Shown: positions 18,924 through 30,121, counted from the stretch's first letter. The stretch: 64,000 nucleotides of DNA from Caldicellulosiruptor changbaiensis (GCF_003999255.1 NZ_CP034791.1:1714501-1778500); one strand, 5' to 3'. Numbers and translations are program-made. The notes: generated by a model not told the origin, from the sequence alone.

Positions 18924-18990
18924 GGGCTTTGCACAGTTCATTATAACGTGGAAATTTTTAACTTCTTATGTGCAAAGCCCCTTTGGGCCT
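18924..18990 (+). repeat. 12-bp inverted repeat with 33-nt loop, likely terminator of the GNAT gene
   Basis: GGGCTTTGCACA (18924-18935) and TGTGCAAAGCCC (18969-18980) enclose 33 bases. The outer bases AAA/TTT extend the pairing with a one-base bulge. The right arm is followed by CTTTGGGCCTTTTAATTT. The loop holds AATTTTTAACTTCTTAT, nearly identical to a block in the loop of the hairpin at 10728-10790. Confidence 0.7.
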
Positions 18991-19014
18991 TTTAATTTCT
19001 ATTGTTAATCAAAA

Positions 19015-20331
19015 TTACCTATAAAACTTTTCTGGCAGCCATTCTTTTTCAGCTTCAAACATCTCGTCTACCATCTGGCGTATTGTTCCTAAGTCCAAAA
19101 CTGCACTTGTGAGAGGGTCCATCATAATTGCATGATAAACTGCTTCCCTATCACCTGTCAAAGCAGCAAGAACAGTTAGCTCTTGAACATTTATATTTGT
19201 TCTGTTCAAAGCTGCAAGCTGTGGAGGAAGATCTCCAACATAAGTTGGCTGAATACCATTTTTGTCAACCAAGCATGGCACTTCAACACAGCATCCTTCA
19301 GGCAAATTTGTTATCACATCCTTGTTTTCAACATTACCATTTATCACACTTGGAGTATTTGTCTCTATGGAATGGATGATAGTTGCACAGTATTCGTTAC
19401 TTCTTTTCGGGTCGATGTAGTCTGCCTCTGCCATTTTCTTCAGGTCTTCAAGCAAAGTTTTCGCAGCATCTAAGCAGCAATGCAAATACATACCATTGTA
19501 ATGTTCTTTGTGCCATGAATGGGTTCTATGGATTTTATTTATCCAATTGTCGCTCTTTCTAAAATAGGGAACATATTCAGACATGTGAAAACTTGACTCT
19601 GAAACATAATATCCAAAATGTTTTAGTATCTCGAATTTTGTAACATCCTGTGTATAGATTTCTGGGTCATTTGCTTTTTCTCTTATAAGAGGATATGCAT
19701 CTTTTCCTTTCCACTCAAATTTTAAAAACCATGCCATGTGGTTTATACCTGCACACAGATAAGAAATTTCTTCCATTTTTGCCCCAATAATCTTTGCTAA
19801 AAATTCAGCAGTTCCTTGAACACTGTGACAAAGCCCTACATTTTTTATATTCGTAGCCTTATTTAACGCCCAGCAATTCATTGCCATTGGATTTACATAA
19901 TTGAGCAAAAGTGCGTCAGGACACAGCTCTTCCATGTCCTTTGCAATGTCAAGCAAAACCGGTATTGTTCGCAAAGCCCTGAAAACTCCACCTGGACCTA
20001 TTGTATCACCAACTGCCTGTTTTACACCATATTTTAGAGGAATGTAAATGTCATACTCGAAAGGTTTTAAACCTCCAACCTGTATTGTGACAATAACATA
20101 TTTTGCACCTTTTAAAGCCTCTTTTCTATCAGTTGTAGCTTCAAGTTTAGTAGGATACTTTTCCTGTTCAATGAGCTTTTGTAAAGCTCTTCTCATAAAT
20201 TCAAGCCTTACACTGTCAATGTCCATAAGCGCTATTGTAGAGTCTCTTAGCTCTGGATACGACAAAATGTCTCTTACCAAGTTCCTTGTGAAAACTCCAC
20301 TTCCTGCACCTATGATAGCTATTTTGAGCAT
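19015..20331 (-). CDS. glycoside hydrolase family 4, alpha-galactosidase/alpha-glucosidase type
   Basis: NAD- and Mn-dependent glycosidase of family GH4, 438 aa, cytoplasmic. It has the N-terminal dinucleotide fold KIAIIGAGSGVFTRNL and the metal-binding cysteine in GLCHSVQG. A metal-binding histidine lies in GINHMAWF. These match the MelA (alpha-galactosidase) branch more than the 6-phospho-glucosidases; the sugar preference remains inference. The frame opens at 20349, but the ATG at 20331 has GGAAGGAG about 8 bases upstream. It sits downstream of the arabinose-releasing enzymes, behind its own terminator boundary. Confidence 0.88.
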   Translation of the reverse strand: MLKIAIIGAGSGVFTRNLVRDILSYPELRDSTIALMDIDSVRLEFMRRALQKLIEQEKYPTKLEATTDRKEALKGAKYVIVTIQVGGLKPFEYDIYIPLKYGVKQAVGDTIGPGGVFRALRTIPVLLDIAKDMEELCPDALLLNYVNPMAMNCWALNKATNIKNVGLCHSVQGTAEFLAKIIGAKMEEISYLCAGINHMAWFLKFEWKGKDAYPLIREKANDPEIYTQDVTKFEILKHFGYYVSESSFHMSEYVPYFRKSDNWINKIHRTHSWHKEHYNGMYLHCCLDAAKTLLEDLKKMAEADYIDPKRSNEYCATIIHSIETNTPSVINGNVENKDVITNLPEGCCVEVPCLVDKNGIQPTYVGDLPPQLAALNRTNINVQELTVLAALTGDREAVYHAIMMDPLTSAVLDLGTIRQMVDEMFEAEKEWLPEKFYR

Positions 20332-20435
20332 ACTCTCATCTCCTTCCATGAATATATCTTTTATTTTAACCTTTCGGCCGCTGTATTTAAATTCTTATAA
20401 TTTTGAAAGTTCTATCAGAATTTTATAAAACAAAT

Positions 20436-20477
20436 AAGACAGCTTCTTAAATTTTATACTCTTTAAGAAGCTGTCTT
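20436..20477 (-). terminator. terminator after intracellular GH51
   Basis: Perfect 16-bp stem AAGACAGCTTCTTAAA (20436-20451) / TTTAAGAAGCTGTCTT (20462-20477), loop of 10. The minus strand continues ATTTGTTTTAT. It separates the GH51 and GH4 genes. Confidence 0.85.
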
Positions 20478-20496
20478 GCCTCCTTAAGCGAAACAG

Positions 20497-22032
<1,536 letters not shown>

Positions 22033-22078
22033 TTAAAGTTAGTAATGATTTTAAAAATTATTTTCGGAATTTATTTTC

Positions 22079-22122
22079 AAAGAGTCATACCCCGCAAACT
22101 TTTTTAACTCGTATGACTCTTT
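22079..22122 (-). terminator. terminator after exported GH43
   Basis: AAAGAGTCATAC (22079-22090) pairs exactly with GTATGACTCTTT (22111-22122), loop of 20, beginning 9 bases after the GH43 stop on the minus strand. The tail after it is A+T-rich but has no long T run, so it may act partly as a 3'-end stabiliser. Confidence 0.7.
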
Positions 22123-22131
22123 ACAAGCTCT

Positions 22132-23628
22132 TTATTTTACTTTCTTCCCCCAAACCGCAATTCCTTTGTTGCTAAGACCAGTGAAGACTAAGGTGGGCTT
22201 CCAGTTCTCCCAATCCCATGCTGGTATGACCTTGACAGTTTCAACTTCATAAATCTTTTTGGTTTTATCTTTGCACCAGTTTAGTTTTATCGTATTTGGG
22301 GAAACAAATGTCCAAAAGTCGCTACTATTTTCAGAATTTATCTTTCCACTCTTAAGAAGAGTAATTTTTACAGGCTCCGATTGGAGATAATCATACGGGT
22401 CAAGCACTATCCTTTCCCAAATACCAACAACCAAGTCTTTAGACAGAACCTGTTCTTTTTCACCCGCATATCTCTCAGGTGATACAACAGGCCATCCATC
22501 ATCTGTCCAAAGGATTTTCCGTACATGTAGATAAGGCCAATTTTTATCCAAAGCTCCTCTTGCATGATGGATTATATAATAATCATTCCCATCTATCAGT
22601 ACAGAGTTGTGTCCTGGTGCAATCCAACCATCATCATTTTCGAAATGGTAACCGCCCAAAATCTTAGTTCCAACTTCAGAAGGGGGAGATTCAATATCAG
22701 TCATAAGTTTGCCATTGTAATCCACATAAGGTCCAGTAATTTTGTCTGACCTTCCAACACGAACATTGTAATCGTTAAACAGCGAATCATATGAGACAAA
22801 AAGATAATATTTTTTAAATTTTGGATTGTAAATGATATACGGTCCTTCGATTGCATCTTGAACACTCATATCTCTTCTTGCAATTAACTTACCAAACCCT
22901 TTTTCAGCGGGCTTGCCTGTTTTTTTATCAATTTTGATTATATATATTCCCCCAAAGAAAGAACCATACACAAGCCAGGGCTGACCATTTGCATCAAATG
23001 TAAGGCATGGGTCAATTGCGTTGACAACATCACCCTGTTTTGTTTTTATAACCTCACCTTCGTCTTTCCATGGCCCTTCTGGATTTGTAGCTGTGGCTAA
23101 ACCAATATACGATTGATTCTTTCCAAATTGAGATGCAGCATAATAAAGGTAGTATTTTCCATTCATCCTTTTTATATCTGGAGCCCAAAGATTTGTTGCC
23201 TGGGTCCATTCATAAGCACCTTTTGGAATACCACCATAAACATAATCTTTTCCATTGAATACATATCCAACAAACTGCCAGTTAATCAAATCTTTTGATT
23301 TTCGAATTTGTATTCCTGGTTTTGGCACACCTCCAACTTTTACATCAGTAGAGTATATATAGTACCATCCGTTATCAGCTTTGATAATTGCAGGGTCATG
23401 AACATTGTTGACCGTCCACTTCTTTTCATCGTTTATAATTGACAGATCATATAAGGTTATTTTTGGAGGTGCTTTAGGGTAAGTTACTTTAATATTCTTG
23501 GTTGACGAAGCGCTAATATCTTTTTTACCTGCTAAGGCAAAGACTAATACATTTACTAAAACAACTATTACACAAAGAAGAATTAAAAGTCCACCTTTTA
23601 AAATCAAATTTTTATTTCCCACACTCAT
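22132..23628 (-). CDS. exported endo-1,5-alpha-L-arabinanase-like enzyme, GH43
   Basis: Five-bladed beta-propeller glycosidase of family GH43, 498 aa, probably cutting the alpha-1,5-arabinan backbone. An N-terminal hydrophobic segment (about residues 10-34) would export or anchor it. The base aspartate is in VHDPAIIKADNGWYY, with further family motifs LWAPDIKRMNGKYYLYY, AIDPCLTFD, AIEGPYI (acid glutamate) and PGHNSVL. A C-terminal extension of about 90 residues resembles the beta domain seen in many arabinanases. The frame starts at 23646 inside the upstream gene; the ATG at 23628 with GGAGAGG 6 bases before it is preferred. Confidence 0.9.
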   Translation of the reverse strand: MSVGNKNLILKGGLLILLCVIVVLVNVLVFALAGKKDISASSTKNIKVTYPKAPPKITLYDLSIINDEKKWTVNNVHDPAIIKADNGWYYIYSTDVKVGGVPKPGIQIRKSKDLINWQFVGYVFNGKDYVYGGIPKGAYEWTQATNLWAPDIKRMNGKYYLYYAASQFGKNQSYIGLATATNPEGPWKDEGEVIKTKQGDVVNAIDPCLTFDANGQPWLVYGSFFGGIYIIKIDKKTGKPAEKGFGKLIARRDMSVQDAIEGPYIIYNPKFKKYYLFVSYDSLFNDYNVRVGRSDKITGPYVDYNGKLMTDIESPPSEVGTKILGGYHFENDDGWIAPGHNSVLIDGNDYYIIHHARGALDKNWPYLHVRKILWTDDGWPVVSPERYAGEKEQVLSKDLVVGIWERIVLDPYDYLQSEPVKITLLKSGKINSENSSDFWTFVSPNTIKLNWCKDKTKKIYEVETVKVIPAWDWENWKPTLVFTGLSNKGIAVWGKKVK

Positions 23629-23642
23629 TTTAATCCTCTCCA

Positions 23643-26165
23643 TCACTTTTTCGTCTTAATTCTTAAAACTGTAACCGAATATTTATCAAAAGTATAGTCA
23701 AAACTATTACTTATTCCCTTTATTTTCTTTGTCTTGGGAGTTATTAAATTTGGTTGCTCAAAGCTATTTTCATCTTCCAAATTAGAGGATGTTAGTACTA
23801 TTGCTGTACCTTCTGGATTAATCTTGTCTTTAGCAATCCCATTTAGATTGATTCTAACTTTTCTATTTGAGGAAGATATATTGACTACTTTTATTATAAT
23901 GTCATTGTTTGAATCTATTGAGGCATTTGCATAAATGTCTTTGATAATCATGTTGTCAACTACATCATGAATCAATTTCCCATCAAGATAGCATTTAATT
24001 CTATTACCATCCAATTCAATTTTGATATCATACCATTTGTTGGGCATAACTGTAACATTTGCTGATTTTCCAACAATATACTTTGTACCATTTACACATC
24101 TTTCAATGGCTGTTGTTGTATTTCCCCATCCTCCAATGTTCCACCAATAATAATTGTTTGAATCCTTTAATCCGAATATAATCAAGAATCCTTCATTACC
24201 ACTTACTTTTCTTGCCTTAACTTGAATGGTATAATTGCTCCAATTTGAATCTCCAGCAACAGCGTAGCAGTTTTCAGCATTGCTTGTCTGTGAAAATATC
24301 CCATTTTCTATATTCCACATTCCTCTTACAATTTGCCATTTGCCATATGAGTCTTTAAAATTATCAGCAAAAAGCGTTCTTTTAGTTTTGTTGTCTATAA
24401 CTTTAAAGTCTTTAAACTCGGCTTCTGTAATCCATGTACCAAGCCCGACCATGCCAGTAATATCTGCTGATTTATTAGATGATGTGGTTTTGAGAGTAAT
24501 TGGTAATATATACTTTCCCTTATTTTCATTGAAAATTTTTTGAACATAATAATTTGGTGTTGCATAGGCCATTTCATTATTAAACTTAATAAGAGTTGGT
24601 TCCCATTGTGTGGCATATTGTTTTGCTAAAAGTGGTGCGTAAGATGCCATCAATACAACATCTGAATTTTTCTCTAAACCCAATAAATAAGCAGCTTCTG
24701 CAAGTGCAGCTTCTAAATTATTTCTCCTCCCAAGTCCATGCGCAGCATATTCCCCCACAAATACCTTTGGGCCTTTTCTGTCATATGTTGAGTATCTATC
24801 CGTATTCATCAAAAACCATTCGGGTGCCATATAATAATGCTCATCAATTATATCTGCCTTCTTCGTCGTTTTAGCCCATGTCCATGCATCATCAAATATC
24901 TTTCCACTTGGAGCAGGTCCAGCTGCAAAAATCACCTTTATGTTAGGATATTTCTTTTTGATTGCATCATAGAACTTTTCATATCTGATATAATAATCTG
25001 TCCCCCATTGTTCATTTCCTATGGCTATGAATTTCAAGTTAAATGGTTTCGGATGTCCTAACTTAGCTCTCACAGAACCCCATTTTGTTTTTATATCCCC
25101 ATTTGCAAACTCAATTAAATCTAAAGCATCCTGAATGTATTCATCAAGCTTATTTATATCTACCATATCGCCATTTCTTGCTTGACAAGCCATACCGCAG
25201 TTTATAACTGGCACAGGTTCTGCACCTATGTCCTCACAAAACTGAAAATACTCATAAAATCCTAAACCAAACGACTGATAGTATCCCCATAAGTTTTCTA
25301 TTGTTGGACGCTCTGAAATATCACCTATGGTATTCTTCCACCTATATGCGGTTGCCATTGTCCTTCCTTCTACTATGCAACCACCGGGGAATCTTAAAAA
25401 AGCTGGCTTCAAATCAGCAATAAGCTTTGCGATATCATATCTTAATCCATTTTTTCTATTCTTCCATGTTTTCTGAGGAAATAGAGATACCATGTCCAAA
25501 TCTAATATTCCTTCTTTAGCTACTTTTATTACAAGTTGACCATCTGAAATTGTATTAGCTGCTTTAAAGGGCAGCTCATATTGTTTCCAAGCATTTGTTA
25601 TTCCCTTTACTTCAACCTTTGCCCCTATCTTTCCATTGTCATCTTCAATGGTTGCTATAATGGTATTGATTTTGTTATTTGGAGATCTTGCATATAAAGA
25701 TAACCTATAGAATTCTCCTGATTTAATAGTTATACCATTGTAACCATAGTTAACTATTTTTACGCCTTTGTCAATTTTATTTACCTCCACTCGAAGGTAA
25801 TGTGGATTTTTACTGCTAATACTATCTTTGTCCTCTACAGAAAACTCAACTTTATCATTTCCTGTTGCGCTTATATCCCAACTTTGAAGACCGTCTGGAA
25901 ATTCAAATGACCTATTTTGAACAAGCTCTGCATAAAGCCCTCCATCAGCACCTGAGTTTATATCTTCGAAAAAGGCACCATAGAGCATTGGACTAATAGC
26001 AATACCTTTTTTGTTTACATCTATTGATATCGATTCCTGGAAAATATTACTACTTGATGATCTTTCAGATGCTACGCTCTCTTGCTGCATCCAATATCCT
26101 CCTACTAAAATAGAAACTAAAAAAATTATCAAAACAAAAAAAATTAAATTTCTTCTTAATTTCAT
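23643..26165 (-). CDS. large exported modular alpha-L-arabinofuranosidase, GH51
   Basis: Extracellular enzyme, 840 aa, expected to remove arabinofuranosyl side chains from arabinan or arabinoxylan. Layout: membrane/signal segment (about 7-24), a CBM4_9-like beta-sandwich (about 90-230), the GH51 barrel (about 230-560), a concanavalin-like module (about 565-735) and a C-terminal beta domain. The acid/base is E385 in AIGNEQWG and the nucleophile E472 in FVGEYAAHG. The catalytic part belongs to the long exported branch of GH51 rather than the AbfA branch. The concanavalin-like module inserted before the C-terminal sandwich is the unusual part. It is 29 bp behind a permease gene. Confidence 0.92.
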   Translation of the reverse strand: MKLRRNLIFFVLIIFLVSILVGGYWMQQESVASERSSSSNIFQESISIDVNKKGIAISPMLYGAFFEDINSGADGGLYAELVQNRSFEFPDGLQSWDISATGNDKVEFSVEDKDSISSKNPHYLRVEVNKIDKGVKIVNYGYNGITIKSGEFYRLSLYARSPNNKINTIIATIEDDNGKIGAKVEVKGITNAWKQYELPFKAANTISDGQLVIKVAKEGILDLDMVSLFPQKTWKNRKNGLRYDIAKLIADLKPAFLRFPGGCIVEGRTMATAYRWKNTIGDISERPTIENLWGYYQSFGLGFYEYFQFCEDIGAEPVPVINCGMACQARNGDMVDINKLDEYIQDALDLIEFANGDIKTKWGSVRAKLGHPKPFNLKFIAIGNEQWGTDYYIRYEKFYDAIKKKYPNIKVIFAAGPAPSGKIFDDAWTWAKTTKKADIIDEHYYMAPEWFLMNTDRYSTYDRKGPKVFVGEYAAHGLGRRNNLEAALAEAAYLLGLEKNSDVVLMASYAPLLAKQYATQWEPTLIKFNNEMAYATPNYYVQKIFNENKGKYILPITLKTTSSNKSADITGMVGLGTWITEAEFKDFKVIDNKTKRTLFADNFKDSYGKWQIVRGMWNIENGIFSQTSNAENCYAVAGDSNWSNYTIQVKARKVSGNEGFLIIFGLKDSNNYYWWNIGGWGNTTTAIERCVNGTKYIVGKSANVTVMPNKWYDIKIELDGNRIKCYLDGKLIHDVVDNMIIKDIYANASIDSNNDIIIKVVNISSSNRKVRINLNGIAKDKINPEGTAIVLTSSNLEDENSFEQPNLITPKTKKIKGISNSFDYTFDKYSVTVLRIKTKK

Positions 26166-26194
26166 TTCCTATTTTGCACCTCACATGAGAATTT

Positions 26195-27154
26195 TTACCA
26201 TATCCCGTGACCCAACGTTTTCTTAGATATTATATTCGCACTTATCAACAACACAAAATTGATAACAGAATTGAATAAACCCACAGCAGTTGAAAAACTC
26301 CATTGAGCTCCTATTAAACCAAGTTTGTAAACATATGTAGCAATAATTTCAGAAGATTCAATGTTTAAATTGTTCTGCATTAAATACGCCTTTTCAAAGC
26401 CAACAGACATAATATTTCCTATTCCAAGTAATAGCAAAGTAATTACCGTTGGCATTATTGCTGGTAAATCAATATATTTGATTCTTTGTAATTTTGTTGC
26501 TCCATCAATTATTGCAGCTTCATGAAGCTCAGGGTCCACGTTTGTTAAGGCAGCCAAATAGATAATCGCATTCCAGCCTATATGCTGCCAAATATCTGAC
26601 CATACATAAACATGTTTAAAAAGCGCAGCACTACCCAAAAAATTAATAGATTCAAGTCCTATCTTTTTTAAAAGCAAATTCACTATTCCTGTTTGATCTG
26701 TTAAAAAAACTTGCAAAATTCCTACCATTACAACTGTCGAAATAAAGTGAGGAGCAAATGTAACATTTTGCACCACTTTCTGAAGTGGTTTATTAGGTAA
26801 ATAATGCAAAAGTAGTGCAAATGCTATGGTAAGAGGAAACCCTACAATAAAACCATAAACACTGAGAGTCAATGTATTGAATAACAACTGACCAAAGTTA
26901 TATGCAGTAATAAAATCATAAAAATATTTGAAACCTACCCATTTACTTTTAATTATTCCTATTAAAGGATTATAGTCTTTAAAAGCAATAATTACACCAT
27001 ACATAGGAATATACAGAAAGACAATTACATAAATTAAAGTGGGCAACAGCAAAATATATAATCCCAAACTATTTTTAAATTCTTTCAATGCAATTCTTTT
27101 TTTCTTTTGCTTTATTTCAAAAGCGCCTTTTGTTGGAATGGTTGTATCAGACAT
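26195..27154 (-). CDS. ABC sugar permease, CUT1 type (LplB-like)
   Basis: Inner-membrane subunit of a carbohydrate importer, 319 aa, with six predicted membrane segments. The EAA loop that contacts the ATPase reads ELHEAAIIDGATKLQRIKYIDLPAI. It pairs with the permease at 28940-29839 and the binding protein between them. No ATPase gene is in the locus; CUT1 systems in this group commonly share one MsmK-like ATPase encoded elsewhere. Together with the enzymes it suggests uptake of arabino-oligosaccharides. Confidence 0.9.
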   Translation of the reverse strand: MSDTTIPTKGAFEIKQKKKRIALKEFKNSLGLYILLLPTLIYVIVFLYIPMYGVIIAFKDYNPLIGIIKSKWVGFKYFYDFITAYNFGQLLFNTLTLSVYGFIVGFPLTIAFALLLHYLPNKPLQKVVQNVTFAPHFISTVVMVGILQVFLTDQTGIVNLLLKKIGLESINFLGSAALFKHVYVWSDIWQHIGWNAIIYLAALTNVDPELHEAAIIDGATKLQRIKYIDLPAIMPTVITLLLLGIGNIMSVGFEKAYLMQNNLNIESSEIIATYVYKLGLIGAQWSFSTAVGLFNSVINFVLLISANIISKKTLGHGIW

Positions 27155-27183
27155 TTAGTATTCCCCTCTCTTCATCAACTGAC

Positions 27184-27248
27184 TAAGCAAAAAATGTACA
27201 TATTTGCTTAAGAGAGGCTGTCTCAAAAATGGATAAGACAGCCTCTCT
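27184..27248 (-). terminator. tandem hairpins after the binding-protein gene
   Basis: On the minus strand a strong stem (AGAGAGGCTGTCT / AGACAGCCTCTCT, plus 27211-27223 and 27236-27248) is followed at once by a second hairpin (TAAGCAAA / TTTGCTTA, plus 27184-27210). They lie between the solute-binding gene and the next permease. Such intercistronic hairpins often protect the upstream message or partly terminate, giving more binding protein than permease. Confidence 0.75.
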
Positions 27249-27283
27249 CTATTATTATCAAACCACTGTAAATTGTTACTTTA

Positions 27284-28918
27284 TTATTTACCAGAAGAGA
27301 ATGCTTTAAGATTCTTCATAAATCTTTCATATGCGGCTTGATTTATTTTCAACCATTCTTGCAATTTCATCTTATTTAGTTCTTTAATGTATGCATTCCA
27401 TTCTTTATCGATTGTACCTTTCATTATCCATTCAGCAGCTTTTCTATTTGCGTAATTTATCAAGTTGGTTTGAATCTGATTCATTTTATCAGCTTCATCT
27501 GCTGAATAGAATACTGGTGGCCATGGATCAGGATCTGCATATGGTGCTACATATTTTTTCATAAAGTTAACTTTCTGATCAGTATAGGTAAGTCTCAAGA
27601 TCTTTGTATAACCCGGATCTTCAAAAACTGCCCAAGGAACGCTGTGTGCAGGGGATACTTTACAACGCCACTGTTGCTGATTCATACCAGCTGGTGGATC
27701 AGGAATATAGTACCACCCTTCTGGACTTTTCTTAAGTCTTACTCCAAATTCACCCTCAATAAGTTCAACTGACATCTTCTCATCATACATCGTGTCAATG
27801 TATCTAATCGCAACTTCAGGCATCTTACAAGCTCTTGTTATTACCGCACCCCATCTATCATATCCAGGATACGCCGCTCTGTACATAACAGGTTTCCTAC
27901 CATTTGGTCCTTTGAGCGGAGGCATGTAATCATAGTAATCATGAGCTTTTTTGGACGAAAAATCATCATTTATATCCCATAAATCTGCATAACCAACAAT
28001 GTAAGGCTGAGCGTTTAATTTTGAAGCTTTCTTAGCATAATCTTGGGTAAACCATTCTTTATCAATAAGTCCCTCTTTCCATAGTTTGCTCAACCATTTA
28101 ATAGCCTCTTTGTATTCTGGCAATGTTCCTAAAAATACAACTTTTCCATTTCTAACATCAGCAAAATACCATCTCGCACTAACTCCAAACGAATCCATTA
28201 AATATCCCAATCCATGCATCTCCATCGGATTACCAATAGCTGTGATTGGTATCTCGTCAGCTTTTCCGTTCTTATTAGGATCTTTTGTCTTAAATGCTAT
28301 CATCACCTTCTCAAATTCATCAATATTAGTAGGCATTTTAAGCCCCAAATCTTTAATCCATTTTACATTTATTACTCCAACTCCCATACCTTCTCTATAC
28401 ATCCATGGTCCTTCATTAACACGAGGAGTTGTATATATGTGTCCGTCAGGTGCAGTTACTAATGCTTTTGTTGCCGGATGTTTTTTGAATATATTTTTTA
28501 GGTTATTAGTATATTGATCAATCAATTTTTCTAACGGTTTAAAAACACCCATTCCACCATACTTCGCTAACTCAAAATCTGTGCAACCAAATATAATATC
28601 TGGTAAATCTCCGCTTGCTAACATTAAGCTCTTTTTCTCAGCAAATTGGCTACCTGGCATAATCCATTTAATATGCACATTTGTTAGTTTCTCTAATCTT
28701 TTGAATTGATTGTACTCATTATAATCCTTGGGCATATCTGCACTGTAATTATTTACTAAAATTGTAAGTGTTACTTTGTTTTTAACTATTGGAAAGCCAG
28801 TTTTGTTGAAATTGGATGATGCACTAACAAGCATCATTGTGGAGACAGCAATTATAGAAACAACAAAGCAAACAATTACACACCATGATAATCTCTTTAA
28901 AAACTTTTTCCTTCTCAT
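27284..28918 (-). CDS. ABC solute-binding protein for carbohydrates
   Basis: Extracellular binding protein, 544 aa, of the long family-1 (LipO-like) class that partners LplB/YtcP permeases. It has an N-terminal hydrophobic segment (about residues 11-34) and aromatic-rich ligand-binding motifs in the C-terminal half (for example CKMPEVAIRYIDTMYD and PPAGMNQQQW). Unusually, no lipobox cysteine is obvious after the hydrophobic segment (it reads MLVSASSN), so retention may rely on an uncleaved anchor. The ligand is inferred from context to be an arabinan fragment. The start has GGAGG about 9 bases upstream. Confidence 0.9.
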   Translation of the reverse strand: MRRKKFLKRLSWCVIVCFVVSIIAVSTMMLVSASSNFNKTGFPIVKNKVTLTILVNNYSADMPKDYNEYNQFKRLEKLTNVHIKWIMPGSQFAEKKSLMLASGDLPDIIFGCTDFELAKYGGMGVFKPLEKLIDQYTNNLKNIFKKHPATKALVTAPDGHIYTTPRVNEGPWMYREGMGVGVINVKWIKDLGLKMPTNIDEFEKVMIAFKTKDPNKNGKADEIPITAIGNPMEMHGLGYLMDSFGVSARWYFADVRNGKVVFLGTLPEYKEAIKWLSKLWKEGLIDKEWFTQDYAKKASKLNAQPYIVGYADLWDINDDFSSKKAHDYYDYMPPLKGPNGRKPVMYRAAYPGYDRWGAVITRACKMPEVAIRYIDTMYDEKMSVELIEGEFGVRLKKSPEGWYYIPDPPAGMNQQQWRCKVSPAHSVPWAVFEDPGYTKILRLTYTDQKVNFMKKYVAPYADPDPWPPVFYSADEADKMNQIQTNLINYANRKAAEWIMKGTIDKEWNAYIKELNKMKLQEWLKINQAAYERFMKNLKAFSSGK

Positions 28919-28939
28919 TTCCTAAACCTCCTCCTCTTT

Positions 28940-29839
28940 TTAACCTTTAATAGCTCCCAACATAATACCCTTTACAAAATACTTTTGAACAAAAGGATAA
29001 AACACCAAAATTGGTAAACTTGAAATAATCATTATAGAATATTTAACAAGTTGTGCAGTTTTGAGACGCTGTGTTATATCACTTACATCTTGCATAGCAC
29101 CTCCCATCGTTACCTGATTAGAAATTAAAATGTCTCTCAGAACAAGCTGCAGTGGATACTTTTCTGGAGATTTTAAATAAATTAGAGCGTCAAAGAAAGA
29201 ATTCCATTTGCCAACAGCATAAAATAAAGTCATAACTGCTATAAGAGGAACTGATAGCGGAAGAGCAATCATGAAGAAAAACCTTAAGTCGCCACATCCG
29301 TCAATCCGAGCTGCTTCAATTAGTTCATCAATCCAACTGCCTTCATAAAATGACTTTGCAATAATTACGTTAAAAACTGATACGGCAGTTGGAATTATCA
29401 TCACCCAGAATGTATCTAACAAACCAAGGCTTTTGACTAAAAGATATGTAGGAATTAAACCTCCGTTGAAGAAAAGAGTGAAAGTAAACATTAAAATTAT
29501 AAACCTTCTACCGAACAAGTCTCGACGTGAAATTGCATACCCAGCTGATAATGTTAAAAAAACACCAACAACTGTGCCCACAATAGTATAAAGAATTGTA
29601 TTTTTATATCCTGTCACAATTTGTGGATAGTGGAATAATCTTTGATATCCCAGAAGAGTAAAACCTTTAGGCCAAAACAACACTTCTCCTCTGTTCACTA
29701 AGTCAGGATCACTAAATGAAGCTATTATAACAAAATACATTGGATATCCAACTATTATTAGGACTAATAGCATTATACAATAATTGAAAACATCAAAGAA
29801 CTTGTCGCTTCTAATTTGTCTTATTGAATGGGAATTCAC
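28940..29839 (-). CDS. ABC sugar permease, CUT1 type (YtcP/LplC-like)
   Basis: Second membrane subunit, 299 aa, six membrane segments. Its EAA loop is DELIEAARIDGCGDLRFFFMIALPL, and the C-terminal KGIMLGAIKG is standard for this subfamily. It starts with GTG behind GGAAGGTGGG and is the first gene of the arabinan operon, about 140 bp after a consensus promoter. Confidence 0.91.
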   Translation of the reverse strand: MNSHSIRQIRSDKFFDVFNYCIMLLVLIIVGYPMYFVIIASFSDPDLVNRGEVLFWPKGFTLLGYQRLFHYPQIVTGYKNTILYTIVGTVVGVFLTLSAGYAISRRDLFGRRFIILMFTFTLFFNGGLIPTYLLVKSLGLLDTFWVMIIPTAVSVFNVIIAKSFYEGSWIDELIEAARIDGCGDLRFFFMIALPLSVPLIAVMTLFYAVGKWNSFFDALIYLKSPEKYPLQLVLRDILISNQVTMGGAMQDVSDITQRLKTAQLVKYSIMIISSLPILVFYPFVQKYFVKGIMLGAIKG

Positions 29840-29978
29840 TTTAATCCCACCTTCCTTACTTTTTAATTAAGATTCTTTTCATGGATTACGTGTTTTTTGT
29901 CTTATATCATTTCGTACCTCCTTATTTTGTTTTATTATTTTCTAAAATATTTGATTTTGATTTCAACTTTGTAATTAC

Positions 29979-30007
29979 ATTATATAAATATTTTTAAATT
30001 TTGTCAA
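29979..30007 (-). promoter_or_regulatory. consensus sigma-A promoter of the arabinan operon
   Basis: Minus strand TTGACA (30002-30007), exactly 17 bp, TATAAT (29979-29984): both hexamers perfect. Such strength implies tight control by a repressor or by carbon catabolite regulation. Confidence 0.9.
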
Positions 30008-30031
30008 GCATATTTCAAAAAAAATTATAGA

Positions 30032-30049
30032 ACTTGTATATGTACAAGT
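30032..30049. promoter_or_regulatory. candidate operator palindrome
   Basis: ACTTGTA-TATG-TACAAGT, a perfect 7-bp inverted repeat with 4-bp spacer, about 25 bp upstream of the operon -35 and upstream of the regulator promoter. The size suits an ArsR-type dimer. Binding is inferred. Confidence 0.55.
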
Positions 30050-30121
30050 AACTAAATAGCAAATATATTTAGTTTTTTAAAAATTTATTTGAATAAAACT
30101 GAAAATACTTCATATTCTATC

